Origin: Marinobacterium arenosum
GTDB lineage: Bacteria; Pseudomonadota; Gammaproteobacteria; Pseudomonadales; Balneatricaceae
Assembly: GCF_019795155.1 (NCBI RefSeq)
Contig: NZ_JAILYN010000010.1
Location: forward strand, 1 to 64,000
DNA length: 64,000 bases
Direction of reading: 5' to 3'
This document shows positions 26,374 to 34,282 of the stretch, in pieces. The notes beneath the pieces are model-generated. The model saw nothing but the letters and a program-made list of their open reading frames with translations, ran no database searches and was not told the DNA's origin. How positions within the stretch are numbered: position 1 is the first letter of the stretch; every line of letters starts with the position of its first letter. A program made the position numbers and the translations under genes.

Positions 26374-26377
26374 CTTT

Positions 26378-27718
26378 TCACCGATCGAACTGCAGCCGCT
26401 TGCCGATGGCGCCGCGCTCGATCAGCTTGCCGTCCTGGTAGACCACCTGGCCGTTGACGATGGTGGTGTCGATCGATGCCTTGAAAGTGTGGCTTTCGAA
26501 CGGCGACCAGCCGCACTTGTACAGCACGTTGTCGCGGGTCACGGTGTACGGTGTGTTCAGGTCGACCAGCACCAGGTCGGCCCAGTAGCCTTCGCGGATA
26601 TAGCCACGATCGATCAGCTTGTAGCGATCGGTCACGTTATGGCTGGTTTTGCGGACGATCTTCTCCAGCGAAAGCGTGCCGTTGGCGTGGTGGTCCAGCA
26701 GGCTGAGCAGCGCATGCTGCACCAGCGGCAAGCCGGCCGGCGCCTTGAAGTAGGATTCCTCCTGCTTCTCCTCCCAGGTGTGCGGCGCGTGGTCGGTGGC
26801 GATGATGTCGATCACGTCGTCGTTGACCGCCTGCAGCAGCGCGGCGCGGTCGCTGGCGGACTTGATCGACGGGTTGCATTTGATCTGCGAGCCCTTGGTC
26901 AGGTAGTCCTCTTCGCTGAAGAACAGGTGGTGGACACAGGCCTCCAGCGTAATCTGTTTGTCCTTGACCGGGCCGGCCTGGAACAGCGCCAGCTCCTCGG
27001 CGGTGGTCAGGTGCAATACATGCAGTTGGGTACCGAATTTCTTGGCCAGGTCGACTGCCAGCGACGAAGACTTGTAGCAAGCCTCGCGGGAACGGATCTC
27101 CGGGTGGTACTTAACCGGGATATTGTCACCGTACTGGGCGCGGTAACGGGCCTCGATTTCGGCGATCATCGGGGTGTCTTCGCAGTGGGTCACCACGATG
27201 CCCGGTGCTTCGCGGAAGATTCCCTCCAGGGTCTGGATGTTGTCGACCAGCATGTTGCCGGTGGAGGCGCCCATGAATACCTTGACGCCACAGGCCTGGT
27301 CCGGATCCAGCTGCTTTATCACCTCCAGGTTGTCGTTGGACGCACCCAGGTAGAAGGAGTAGTTGGCAGCGGACTTCGCAGCGGCCAGGTCGAATTTCTC
27401 TTCCAGCGCAGCCAGCGTCAGCGTTGGCGGCTTCACGTTGGGCATCTCCATGAAGCTGGTGATGCCGCCGGCGACTGCGGCGCGGGATTCGGTGGTAATG
27501 TCTGCCTTGTAGGTGACGCCGGGCTCGCGGAAGTGGACCTGGTCGTCGATCATTCCTGGCAGCAGCACCTTGCCACGGGCATCGATCACCTGCTTGGCCG
27601 ATTCTCCCTGCAGGTCGCTGCCGATCTTCTCGATGCGGCCGTCGCGGATCAGAATATCCAGTTCCTGCTGCTGGTCTTCATTTACCACCAGCGCATTGGT
27701 AATCAGTAAGTCTGCCAT
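26378..27718 (-). CDS. pyrC: Dihydroorotase (class I type)
   Basis: The product is 446 aa from the ATG at 27718, which follows CGGGA at a suitable distance; upstream in-frame starts at 27787 and 27724 are less likely. It cyclises carbamoyl aspartate to dihydroorotate in pyrimidine synthesis. The zinc ligands are in DDQVHFREPG (His-X-His is altered to Gln-Val-His), and in HCEDT, HVLHL and IATDHAPH, all typical of the long cyclic-amidohydrolase type. The first histidine of the canonical DxHxH motif reads DQVH, as in some COG0044 members, which deserves checking. It is monocistronic. The gene symbol is given for function; its class differs from E. coli PyrC. Confidence 0.88.
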   Translation of the reverse strand: MADLLITNALVVNEDQQQELDILIRDGRIEKIGSDLQGESAKQVIDARGKVLLPGMIDDQVHFREPGVTYKADITTESRAAVAGGITSFMEMPNVKPPTLTLAALEEKFDLAAAKSAANYSFYLGASNDNLEVIKQLDPDQACGVKVFMGASTGNMLVDNIQTLEGIFREAPGIVVTHCEDTPMIAEIEARYRAQYGDNIPVKYHPEIRSREACYKSSSLAVDLAKKFGTQLHVLHLTTAEELALFQAGPVKDKQITLEACVHHLFFSEEDYLTKGSQIKCNPSIKSASDRAALLQAVNDDVIDIIATDHAPHTWEEKQEESYFKAPAGLPLVQHALLSLLDHHANGTLSLEKIVRKTSHNVTDRYKLIDRGYIREGYWADLVLVDLNTPYTVTRDNVLYKCGWSPFESHTFKASIDTTIVNGQVVYQDGKLIERGAIGKRLQFDR

Positions 27719-27974
27719 GTCCATTCCCGTTACACGATTAGGTTGGCCTGAATTATACCCCGATGAGGGCGCCATGCGAGGTGGCAACGTCGCAGGAGGC
27801 GGTTTCTGGCTGAGCTGCTGTCAACCAACAGTTGTTTAAATTGATCGTTTTCAATTAATACTGGAAGTCGGTTGCGGAATGGGCAACAATGGCTGTCCAT
27901 TTCCCGAACTGGTCATACCATTCCGCGGTGTTCAGCTCAGCATTACTGTTCCCTGGAAAGATCGGTTCACTTCA

Positions 27975-28111
27975 ATGGTCAGGCAGACGTCGAATGTAGA
28001 GTGAGTAGACTGTTGCCGAAGTGATGCCAAGGCATCGCAGCGGTATTGCACTGACTGATTCAACACTTCCTAGTGAATCTATTGCGGCGGCCCTTGGCCG
28101 CCGTTTTTTTT
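27975..28111 (+). ncRNA. Candidate small RNA with three hairpins
   Basis: The 3' end is defined by an excellent intrinsic terminator. Upstream are GATGCC-AA-GGCATC (28023-28036) and a bulged hairpin GATT/AATC with CACT/AGTG (28057-28079). Because the neighbouring genes diverge, no mRNA needs a plus-strand terminator here, so a stand-alone transcript is the simplest reading. The 5' end is a guess; no strong promoter could be fixed. I do not recognise a known family. Confidence 0.35.
28085..28111 (+). terminator. Orphan intrinsic terminator
   Basis: The 8-bp perfect stem CGGCGGCC-CTT-GGCCGCCG (28085-28103) is followed by eight T residues (28104-28111). It lies 300 bp upstream of zrgA on the same strand, between divergent genes. 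Confidence 0.8.
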
Positions 28112-28350
28112 GCTTTGCGAATTTTGTCCGCTTGTTGCCAGGCTCGATCACAGTCGCTGTTGGCGTTATTGGAATATTGACCGCCATGGTTGGGCTGCGG
28201 ACAGCGGCTTAGGGCCAGCAGCCTGCTGTAGCAATGGCAATCTCCGCTGTTAACTGACAACTGTTAACTTTTGGCCTCAGGTTACCTATAGCCTGCCATC
28301 CCGGCACCTTTGGCGACAGTCGGTGAGGTAATGAGCTGTATCACCCTCTT

Positions 28351-28373
28351 GAAATGTTATACTGTATCAATTA
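28351..28373 (+). promoter_or_regulatory. Zur box upstream of the zrgA-like operon
   Basis: The sequence GAAATGTTATACTGTATCAA followed by TTA matches the gammaproteobacterial Zur consensus GAAATGTTATANTATAACATTTC. The left half (GAAATGTTATA) is perfect and the right half is degenerate. It lies 50 bp before the zrgA start codon, where bound Zn-Zur would block transcription, so the operon should be induced by zinc shortage. Confidence 0.75.
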
Positions 28374-28422
28374 GCGTTTCGTCCTCTTCTTAAACAGCTG
28401 CTCGGAGTTGGAGATTCTGATT

Positions 28423-29145
28423 ATGCGCAAGCTTATTTCACTGGCGTTACTGACTGCTGCCGTGCCGGCGTTGGCGGATATGGAGCGCCAGCACCAGGCC
28501 CATGTTCATGGCGAGGCGACCTTGTTGATGGCGCTGGATGGCAAGCAGCTGGAGCTTGAGCTGCGGTCGCCGGCGGCCAATCTGTTCGGCTTCGAGTATC
28601 GGCCGCAAAGCGAAGCCGACAAGCAGGCTTTCAAGGCCGCCAGTGAACGGCTGGCGCAGGGCTACCAGATGATTCTGCTGCCGGAAAGTGCGCTCTGCAT
28701 GCTGGACCGGGTGGAGCAGGGTTGGGACACTGGCGGCGACCATGACCATGACCATGACCATGACCATGACCATGACCATGACCATGACCATGACCATGAC
28801 CATGACCATGACCATGACCATGACCATGACCATGACCAGGCGGACGAGGACGATCATACTAAGAGTACTCATGATGATCATGGGCAGCCCAAGCATGCGC
28901 ATGACCAGCATGGGGCGCATCATGATGACGATGGACAGCCCGAGGCTGGCGAATCGGGCCATACCGACTACCGGGTGGCATACGGTTTCCGTTGTATGAA
29001 ACCTGAAGCGATCGATGCGGTCGAACTGGGCCTGTTCAATGCCTTCCCGGCGATGCACGCGATTGACGTGCAGTGGGTTCTGCCACAAGGGCAGGGGGCA
29101 GTGGAAGCGACCGCCACATCCGCTAGGGTGCGGTTAAGCCATTAA
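28423..29145 (+). CDS. zrgA: ZrgA-like periplasmic zinc-binding protein (DUF2796)
   Basis: The 240-aa product starts at the ATG at 28423 with a signal peptide (cleavage near ALA-D, residue 19). It has the DUF2796 opening QHQAHVHGEATLLMALDG, then a histidine/aspartate tract of 16 consecutive His-Asp pairs (about residues 107-138) followed by more His-rich sequence, and a C-terminal domain. Zinc binding is strongly indicated. A DUF2796 protein named ZrgA is zinc-regulated in Vibrio cholerae. It heads an operon with an ABC ATPase, permease and DUF3299 protein, under a Zur box. It may capture zinc for the ABC system. Confidence 0.87.
   Translation: MRKLISLALLTAAVPALADMERQHQAHVHGEATLLMALDGKQLELELRSPAANLFGFEYRPQSEADKQAFKAASERLAQGYQMILLPESALCMLDRVEQGWDTGGDHDHDHDHDHDHDHDHDHDHDHDHDHDHDHDHDQADEDDHTKSTHDDHGQPKHAHDQHGAHHDDDGQPEAGESGHTDYRVAYGFRCMKPEAIDAVELGLFNAFPAMHAIDVQWVLPQGQGAVEATATSARVRLSH
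28741..28836 (+). repeat. Hexanucleotide repeat (CATGAC)16 inside zrgA
   Basis: Sixteen perfect copies of CATGAC occupy 96 bp and encode 16 His-Asp pairs. The lack of synonymous drift suggests recent expansion by slippage. Because the unit is a multiple of three, length change keeps the reading frame and only alters metal-binding capacity. Confidence 0.97.
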
Positions 29146-29180
29146 CACAAATGTGGTTTACAACGACAGGTAGTCAGTGA

Positions 29181-29891
29181 ATGCAAGATATGGCGATTGA
29201 GCTGAGTGGCTTGAGTTTTGCCTGGCCAAAACAGTCTCCGATATTGCAGATCGATCATTTCGCATTGCCCCGTGGCGAGCGGCTGTTCCTGCAGGGGCCG
29301 TCCGGATGCGGCAAGAGTACGCTGTTGAACTTGGTCGGCGGGGTGCTGACCCCACTGCAGGGGGAGATCCGGTTGCTCGGTCAGCCGTTGGCGGCGAACT
29401 CCGCTCGCCAGCGCGACCGGATGCGGGCCGATCATGTCGGCTTTATCTTCCAGAGCTTTAACTTGCTGCCCTACCTGTCGCTGGAAGAGAACGTAATGCT
29501 GCCGTGCCGCTTCTCCCGTCTACGGGCTGAGCGGGCGCGGGCCCAGTACGGCAGCGAGCGGGATGCCGCCCGGATATTGCTGGCGGCGCTGGAACTGGAT
29601 GAGCCGGCCCTGCAGGGGCGTTCGGTTTGCGATCTGTCGGTCGGTCAGCAGCAGCGGGTCGCTGCGGCGCGGGCGCTGATCGGCAGTCCGGAGATCATTA
29701 TCGCCGATGAACCCACGTCGGCGCTGGACAGCGATGCCCGGCAGATCTTTATCGACCTGCTGATTCGCGAATGTGACGCCACCGGCAGCACGCTGCTGTT
29801 CGTCAGCCATGATCGCAGTCTGCAGCAAGCGTTCGACCGCAGCCTGTTGCTGACCGAGGTGAACCGGGCGAGAGGAGGTGAGTCATGCTGA
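29181..29891 (+). CDS. ABC transporter ATPase of the zinc-linked operon
   Basis: The 236-aa cytoplasmic ATPase has Walker A GPSGCGKST (about residues 40-48), the Q-loop in FIFQSFNLLPYL, signature LSVGQQQR (about 152-159), Walker B IIIADEPTSALD and the H-loop in FVSHD. The sequence is of the LolD/MacB type that pairs with FtsX-like permeases. It overlaps the permease gene by 7 bp. Together with ZrgA and DUF3299 it forms a four-gene zinc-linked unit, and the transported substrate is not proven by sequence. An alternative start at 29190 is possible. Confidence 0.9.
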   Translation: MQDMAIELSGLSFAWPKQSPILQIDHFALPRGERLFLQGPSGCGKSTLLNLVGGVLTPLQGEIRLLGQPLAANSARQRDRMRADHVGFIFQSFNLLPYLSLEENVMLPCRFSRLRAERARAQYGSERDAARILLAALELDEPALQGRSVCDLSVGQQQRVAAARALIGSPEIIIADEPTSALDSDARQIFIDLLIRECDATGSTLLFVSHDRSLQQAFDRSLLLTEVNRARGGESC

Positions 29892-31141
29892 TCTCGCTGG
29901 CCTGGCACAGTCTATGGAACCGCCGCAGCAGCGTCCTGCTGACGGTATTGGCGATCAGTATCAGCGTGATGCTGCTGTTGGGGGTGGAAAAGGTCCGGGT
30001 GGAGGCGCGCAGCAGCTTCGCCAATACCATCTCCGGCACCGATCTGGTGGTCGGTGCGCGCAGCGGCCAGGTGCAACTGCTGCTCTATTCGGTGTTCCGT
30101 ATCGGCGATGCCACCAACAATATCTCCTGGCAGAGCTACCAGGAGATTGCCGGCCATCGCAACGTGGCCTGGACCATCCCGCTGGCGCTGGGTGATTCGC
30201 ACCGTGGCTTCCGGGTGTTGGGTACCAATCAGGATTACTTCCGTCATTACCGGTACGGCGCCGAGCGGCAATTGAGCTTCGCCGAAGGGCAGCCGTTCGA
30301 CGATCTCTACGATGTGGTGCTCGGCGCCGAGGTGGCGCAGAAACTGGGTTACAAACTCGGCCAGCAGTTGGTGATCGCCCACGGCATGGGCAACACCAGT
30401 TTCGCCGAACACAAGGACAAGCCGTTCCGGGTAGTCGGTATCCTGGCCCGCACCGGAACGCCGGTCGACAGCACCCTGCATGTCAGCCTTGAGGCGATCG
30501 AGGCGATCCACCTGGATTGGCGCGCCGGGGTGCCGATACCAGGCGCCAAGGTGGATGCCGAAAAGGCGCGGGCGCTGGACCTGCAGCCGAAGCAGATCAC
30601 CGCGTTCATGGTTGGCCTGAAATCGAAGATCGCTACCTTCCATCTGCAGCGGGCGATCAACAACTACCGTGCCGAGCCGCTGTCGGCAATCCTGCCCGGC
30701 GTTGCGTTGCAGCAGCTGTGGCAGATGATCGGCATCGCCGAGCAGGCATTGCTGGTGATCTCCGGCTTCGTGGTACTGACCGGGCTGATCGGTATGCTGA
30801 CCGTGTTGCTCAGCAGTTTGAACGAGCGCCGGCGCGAGATGGCGATCCTGCGCTCGGTCGGTGCGAGGCCTTGGCAGATCATCGCTTTGCTGACCCTGGA
30901 GACCACGGTGCTGACACTGCTCGGCTGCCTGGTCGGCACGCTGTTGTTGTATGCCGCCCTGCTGTTGGCTCAGCCGTGGATCGAGCAACTGTTCGGGCTA
31001 CATATCGCGATCAGTGCACTGAGCAGCTACCAGTTGCAGTTGCTTGGCCTGGTTGCCGTGGCGGGTATACTGGTGGGTGTGGTGCCCGGTTACCGGGCCT
31101 ATCGAAACTCCCTGGCCGATGGCCTGACCATCCGGCTGTAA
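29885..31141 (+). CDS. FtsX/MacB-like ABC permease of the zinc-linked operon
   Basis: The 418-aa membrane protein has one N-terminal transmembrane helix, a large periplasmic MacB_PCD-like domain (about residues 40-270) and three C-terminal helices of the FtsX domain (GFVVLTGLIGMLTVLLSSLNERRREMAILRSVGARP is the typical signature). Such permeases act in mechanotransmission or lipoprotein handling rather than classic transport. It follows the ATPase with a 7-bp overlap. A periplasmic partner role with ZrgA is suggested by gene order. Confidence 0.88.
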   Translation: MLISLAWHSLWNRRSSVLLTVLAISISVMLLLGVEKVRVEARSSFANTISGTDLVVGARSGQVQLLLYSVFRIGDATNNISWQSYQEIAGHRNVAWTIPLALGDSHRGFRVLGTNQDYFRHYRYGAERQLSFAEGQPFDDLYDVVLGAEVAQKLGYKLGQQLVIAHGMGNTSFAEHKDKPFRVVGILARTGTPVDSTLHVSLEAIEAIHLDWRAGVPIPGAKVDAEKARALDLQPKQITAFMVGLKSKIATFHLQRAINNYRAEPLSAILPGVALQQLWQMIGIAEQALLVISGFVVLTGLIGMLTVLLSSLNERRREMAILRSVGARPWQIIALLTLETTVLTLLGCLVGTLLLYAALLLAQPWIEQLFGLHIAISALSSYQLQLLGLVAVAGILVGVVPGYRAYRNSLADGLTIRL

Positions 31142-31159
31142 CGCTTGAGAGTCTGTACT

Positions 31160-31711
31160 ATGCGTGCATTACTGTCCCTGTTGTCCGGTGCCCTGCTGAT
31201 GTTGTGCTTGCTGGCGACCCCGTTGCAGGCGGCCGAGCTGGTCAATGGCGAAGAAGTTCAAGAGCTGGAATGGGACGCCCTGATGCCGGCCGATTTCACA
31301 TTTGATAATGTCCTGGGCGGCGATGATGAGATCGGCTCGCTGGAGGATTACGATCCGCGTGCCCAGCAGAAATACGACCAGATGATGGAGGTGCTGCAGT
31401 CGGCGCCGGTGGTCAAGGAGCTGGATGGCAAGATGGTTAAAATTCCCGGCTTCGTGGTGCCGCTGGAAGGGGATGGCCAGACCGTCAGCCGGTTCTTCCT
31501 GGTACCCTATTTCGGCGCCTGCATCCACGTGCCGCCGCCGCCCTCCAACCAGATTGTCCATGTTCACTATGAACCGGGTACCCAGGTGAAGAACCTGTAC
31601 GATGCGATCTGGGTAACCGGCAAGCTGACCATCGAGACAACCACTCACGAGCTGGGCGCCTCCGGTTATTCATTGGAGGCTTTCCGGATCGAGCCCTACC
31701 AGATGGAGTGA
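31160..31711 (+). CDS. DUF3299 secreted protein of the zinc-linked operon
   Basis: The product is 183 aa from the ATG at 31160. It begins with a signal peptide (cleavage near LQAAE, about residue 20). The mature part contains IPGFVVPLEGDGQTVSRFFLVPYFGACIHVPPPPSNQIVHV, the DUF3299 core with conserved Cys and His. These residues could bind a metal. It lies 18 bp after the permease gene in the same operon. DUF3299 proteins often sit with ZrgA-like and FtsX-type genes. No experimental function is known to me. Confidence 0.85.
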   Translation: MRALLSLLSGALLMLCLLATPLQAAELVNGEEVQELEWDALMPADFTFDNVLGGDDEIGSLEDYDPRAQQKYDQMMEVLQSAPVVKELDGKMVKIPGFVVPLEGDGQTVSRFFLVPYFGACIHVPPPPSNQIVHVHYEPGTQVKNLYDAIWVTGKLTIETTTHELGASGYSLEAFRIEPYQME

Positions 31712-31860
31712 AGGGGCGTTCGCTTTACAGCCGCCGCTTGCCGAACGGGCCGGTCCGGATACGCCGGGTTCCATCTGCTGCAATCAGTGACCGATCTCGG
31801 CCGATCTTGCCCTCTATTTGCCGGACGTCAATTTTTCTATCGGTCCTGTGCTCTGTTTCC

Positions 31861-31887
31861 TGAACTTTACAAAGCCTTGTCTATACT
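31861..31887 (+). promoter_or_regulatory. Possible promoter of the lpp-like gene
   Basis: TGTC-TATACT at 31879-31887 is a good extended -10 element. A weak -35 (TGAACT) starts at 31861, with 15 bp spacing. The location, about 45 bp before the lpp-like start, suits a highly expressed lipoprotein gene. Confidence 0.35.
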
Positions 31888-31933
31888 TTCCGTCACAGCA
31901 GTACCTATCATCCACATGCAGGGGCGGAAAAAG

Positions 31934-32194
31934 ATGAGATCCTTCAAATTACTGTTGCCATTGGTGGCCGCCGGCCTGATCGCCGGGTGCGCCAGTACCA
32001 GTCACTCTGAAATGGATTCCATGCGCACGATGGCGCAGGATGCGATGGAGCGGGCCAACGCGGCGGCTGCCAAGGCCGATCAGGCATCCCGCGATGCGGC
32101 GATGGCGATGGAAGCGGCCAAGAAAGCCCAGGCTTGTTGCGAAGCCAACACTCAGCGGATCAATCGCGCCTTCGAAGACTCGATGCGTAAATAG
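31934..32194 (+). CDS. Lpp/OprI-like outer membrane lipoprotein
   Basis: The 86-aa protein has a lipoprotein signal ending in LIAG-C (Cys19). The mature part is a heptad-rich helix of alanines (SMRTMAQDAMERANAAAAKA repeated pattern) and ends in Arg-Lys, like OprI and E. coli Lpp. The terminal lysine is the residue linked to peptidoglycan. An unusual Cys-Cys pair sits near residue 66. It is monocistronic and convergent with an L,D-transpeptidase gene, a notable pairing because that family makes the lipoprotein-peptidoglycan link. Confidence 0.88.
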   Translation: MRSFKLLLPLVAAGLIAGCASTSHSEMDSMRTMAQDAMERANAAAAKADQASRDAAMAMEAAKKAQACCEANTQRINRAFEDSMRK

Positions 32195-32214
32195 CGACTG
32201 GAAGGGTACCGGTT

Positions 32215-33186
32215 TCAGGGTGAGCTGGTCAGCTGCCGACCAGCCGCCCGATCGGTACGGCGGCGATAACCAATGGCGGCCGGCACGCCATCGGCCTGCT
32301 TAGCGATCTGTTCGACCAGCTGCCAGTCGATATGGGCATCCTGTTCCGGCGTAGCGGCGATGATGGCATCTACCAGCTGGTTCATATCGATCCCCTGATG
32401 GCCGGCCTCGGCAATCGGATAATCCGGCCGGCTGACCTCCAGAAACAGCAATCCGTCCTGCCAGCCCAGCTTGAACGGCTGATCAACAATCCTGACCGGT
32501 GTTTCCACTCGGACCTCGGCAAACAGGCTGGCGATATCCTCGGGATAAAGACGTATACAACCATGGCTGACCTTCATGCCGACGCCGGCCGGGCGGTTGG
32601 TGCCGTGCAGCAGGTAGCCGGGTAGGGCCAGCCGCAGTGCATGGCTGCCAAGCGGGTTGTCCGGGCCGGCTGGAATGCTGGCGGGCAGCTCGATACCGCG
32701 TTCGCTGTACTCCTGGCGGATCGATTCCGGTGGGGTCCAGCTCGGCGCTTCGATCTTGGCGCTGATATGGGTCAGGGCACGCGGAGTCTGCCAGCCTTCG
32801 CGTCCGATGCCGACCGGATAGGTCCAGACCTCGCCTGTTCGTTCAGCTGGAAAGTAATAGAGCCGCATCTCGGCCAGATTGATAACGATCCCCCGTCGTG
32901 GCGCCTTCGGCAGCACATGCTGGGTTGGCAGCAGGATCAGACCGCCCGGTTCGGGTAGCCAGCGGTCGGTCTGGTGGTTGGCCAGCACCATCTCGCGATA
33001 ACCGAGGTTGTGGCGGCGGGCGATCCGTACCAGGGTGTCGTCCGCACTGGCGGTGGTCATCTGCAGGGTGCCGATCACGCCTTCGTCGCTGGCCAACCGA
33101 TAGCTGGCGGCATTGCCTGGGGCACTGAGCAGAGCGCCCAGCAGGCAGGTCAGTATTAGCAGGGGCAGATGTGGCATGATTGGCAT
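32215..33186 (-). CDS. L,D-transpeptidase (ErfK/YbiS family)
   Basis: The 323-aa protein has a signal peptide (cleavage near NAA-S, residue 27), a LysM-like segment (about residues 45-95, with TLVRIARRHNLGYREMVLAN) and a YkuD catalytic domain (about 97-240). The catalytic motif is HGTN and SHGCIRLYPED, with Cys as nucleophile. In E. coli, ErfK/YbiS/YcfS attach Lpp to peptidoglycan. The neighbouring lpp-like gene supports that role. A C-terminal extension of about 80 residues is also seen in YcfS-like enzymes. The start may be the ATG at 33177 instead. Confidence 0.92.
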   Translation of the reverse strand: MPIMPHLPLLILTCLLGALLSAPGNAASYRLASDEGVIGTLQMTTASADDTLVRIARRHNLGYREMVLANHQTDRWLPEPGGLILLPTQHVLPKAPRRGIVINLAEMRLYYFPAERTGEVWTYPVGIGREGWQTPRALTHISAKIEAPSWTPPESIRQEYSERGIELPASIPAGPDNPLGSHALRLALPGYLLHGTNRPAGVGMKVSHGCIRLYPEDIASLFAEVRVETPVRIVDQPFKLGWQDGLLFLEVSRPDYPIAEAGHQGIDMNQLVDAIIAATPEQDAHIDWQLVEQIAKQADGVPAAIGYRRRTDRAAGRQLTSSP

Positions 33187-33333
33187 CGACCTGATTCGTT
33201 ACTGGCTTCTCCCCTCATGCTAGCCCAAAAGCGTTGGTCAGACCTGTTATGTAATCACTTTTACGTAATAAAAACAGCGGGATAGAATAGCGGCAGGCCA
33301 GTTCCGGCCACTGAACAGCAGGGAGAGCCAGCG

Positions 33334-34269
33334 TTGGAACAGATCATCGGCGTTATTCTTGAATCGGGCCGCTCGGCGGTAGATATGACCCTCTATATCC
33401 TGCTGCCGATCATGGTGGTGATGTTGGCGCTGATGAAGCTGCTCGACGCCAAGGGCGTGTTGGCCTGGGTCGCCAACCAGCTGGAACCGCTGCTGAAAAT
33501 CTTTGGCCTGCCGGGGCTGGGGGTGTTTGCAATTATCAAGCTGCTGTTCGTCAGCTTCGCCGCGCCGGTGGCCACCTTCAGCCTGATGGATCGCAACGGT
33601 ACCGCCCAGCGGCAGATCGCCGCCACGTTGGCGATGGTGCTGACCATGTCGCAGGCCAACGTGGTGTTTCCGATGGTGGCGGTGGGGCTGGACCTGCCGG
33701 TAATCATGCTGACATCGCTGGTCGGCGGCCTGTTTGCCGCCAGCCTGACCTACTACCTGCTGGCCCGGCAACCGGCCTGGCAGGTGGATCACAGCCTTAA
33801 CCATGAGGTGAAGTCGGCATCCGAGCCGAGGACCGCGATGCAGGTGCTGTCCGATGGCGGCCAGGAGGGGGTCAAGATCGTGATCGGCATGCTGCCGATG
33901 CTGATTTTGGCGATCTGCTTCGTCAACACCCTGCGGGCGACCGAGGCGATCGACCTGATCAGCGCCGTGCTGGCGCCGCTGCTGGCGCTAATCGGCCTGC
34001 CGGAATCGACGGTGTTGCCGCTGGTCACCAAGTTCATCGCCGGTGGTACCGCCTTTATGGGGGTGACGCTGGAGCTGCTCAATAGCGGCGCGATGAGCGC
34101 CCAGGAGTTGAACCGGATGGCCGGCTTTGCCACCAATCCGCTCGACCTGGTCGGCGTGGCGGTGCTGGTGGCGGCCGGTCCGCGGGTTGCCGCCATCGCT
34201 CGGGTTGCGGTGATCGGCGCCTGTGCCGGCATGGTGCTGCGCGGCGTGCTGCACCTGATTATTTTCTGA
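33334..34269 (+). CDS. Membrane protein with nucleoside-recognition (Gate) domain
   Basis: The product is 311 aa, read from a TTG at 33334 that follows AGGGAGAG; the first ATG lies 17 codons later. There are about nine membrane segments, and two Gate-like repeats (starting near residues 20 and 190) with the conserved GGTAFMGVTLELL and NPLDLVGVAVL segments. Gate-domain proteins are linked to nucleoside or peptide transport and to spore maturation in other bacteria, but the substrate here is unknown. It is monocistronic. An AT-rich palindromic region TTATGTAAT/TTACGTAATAA lies 70-90 bp upstream. Confidence 0.75.
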   Translation: MEQIIGVILESGRSAVDMTLYILLPIMVVMLALMKLLDAKGVLAWVANQLEPLLKIFGLPGLGVFAIIKLLFVSFAAPVATFSLMDRNGTAQRQIAATLAMVLTMSQANVVFPMVAVGLDLPVIMLTSLVGGLFAASLTYYLLARQPAWQVDHSLNHEVKSASEPRTAMQVLSDGGQEGVKIVIGMLPMLILAICFVNTLRATEAIDLISAVLAPLLALIGLPESTVLPLVTKFIAGGTAFMGVTLELLNSGAMSAQELNRMAGFATNPLDLVGVAVLVAAGPRVAAIARVAVIGACAGMVLRGVLHLIIF

Positions 34270-34282
34270 GGCGAAGGCTGGC

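Larger units (their letters stand above)
26027..26377. other. Intergenic region with repeats and a terminator
   Basis: This 351-bp region between convergent genes has no gene. It contains a copy of a GTTTTGAGTTAACAG motif (about 26043-26057) also found as tandem copies at 38.07-38.10 kb, the bidirectional terminator at 26255-26289, and the heptamer tandem repeat at 26304-26373. Confidence 0.6.
27719..28422. other. Long divergent intergenic region with a probable small RNA
   Basis: About 700 bp separate divergent pyrC and zrgA. They contain an orphan plus-strand terminator at 28085-28111 with two further hairpins just upstream, a GTTAACTG/CAACTGTTAAC repeat at about 28247-28267 and the Zur box at 28351-28373. 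No protein-coding frame is convincing. Confidence 0.6.

Noticed and set aside
28447-29088. Minus-strand frame with a Met-Val repeat
   Set aside because: It is the reverse reading of the CATGAC repeat in zrgA. The zrgA sense reading has a signal peptide and a known domain.
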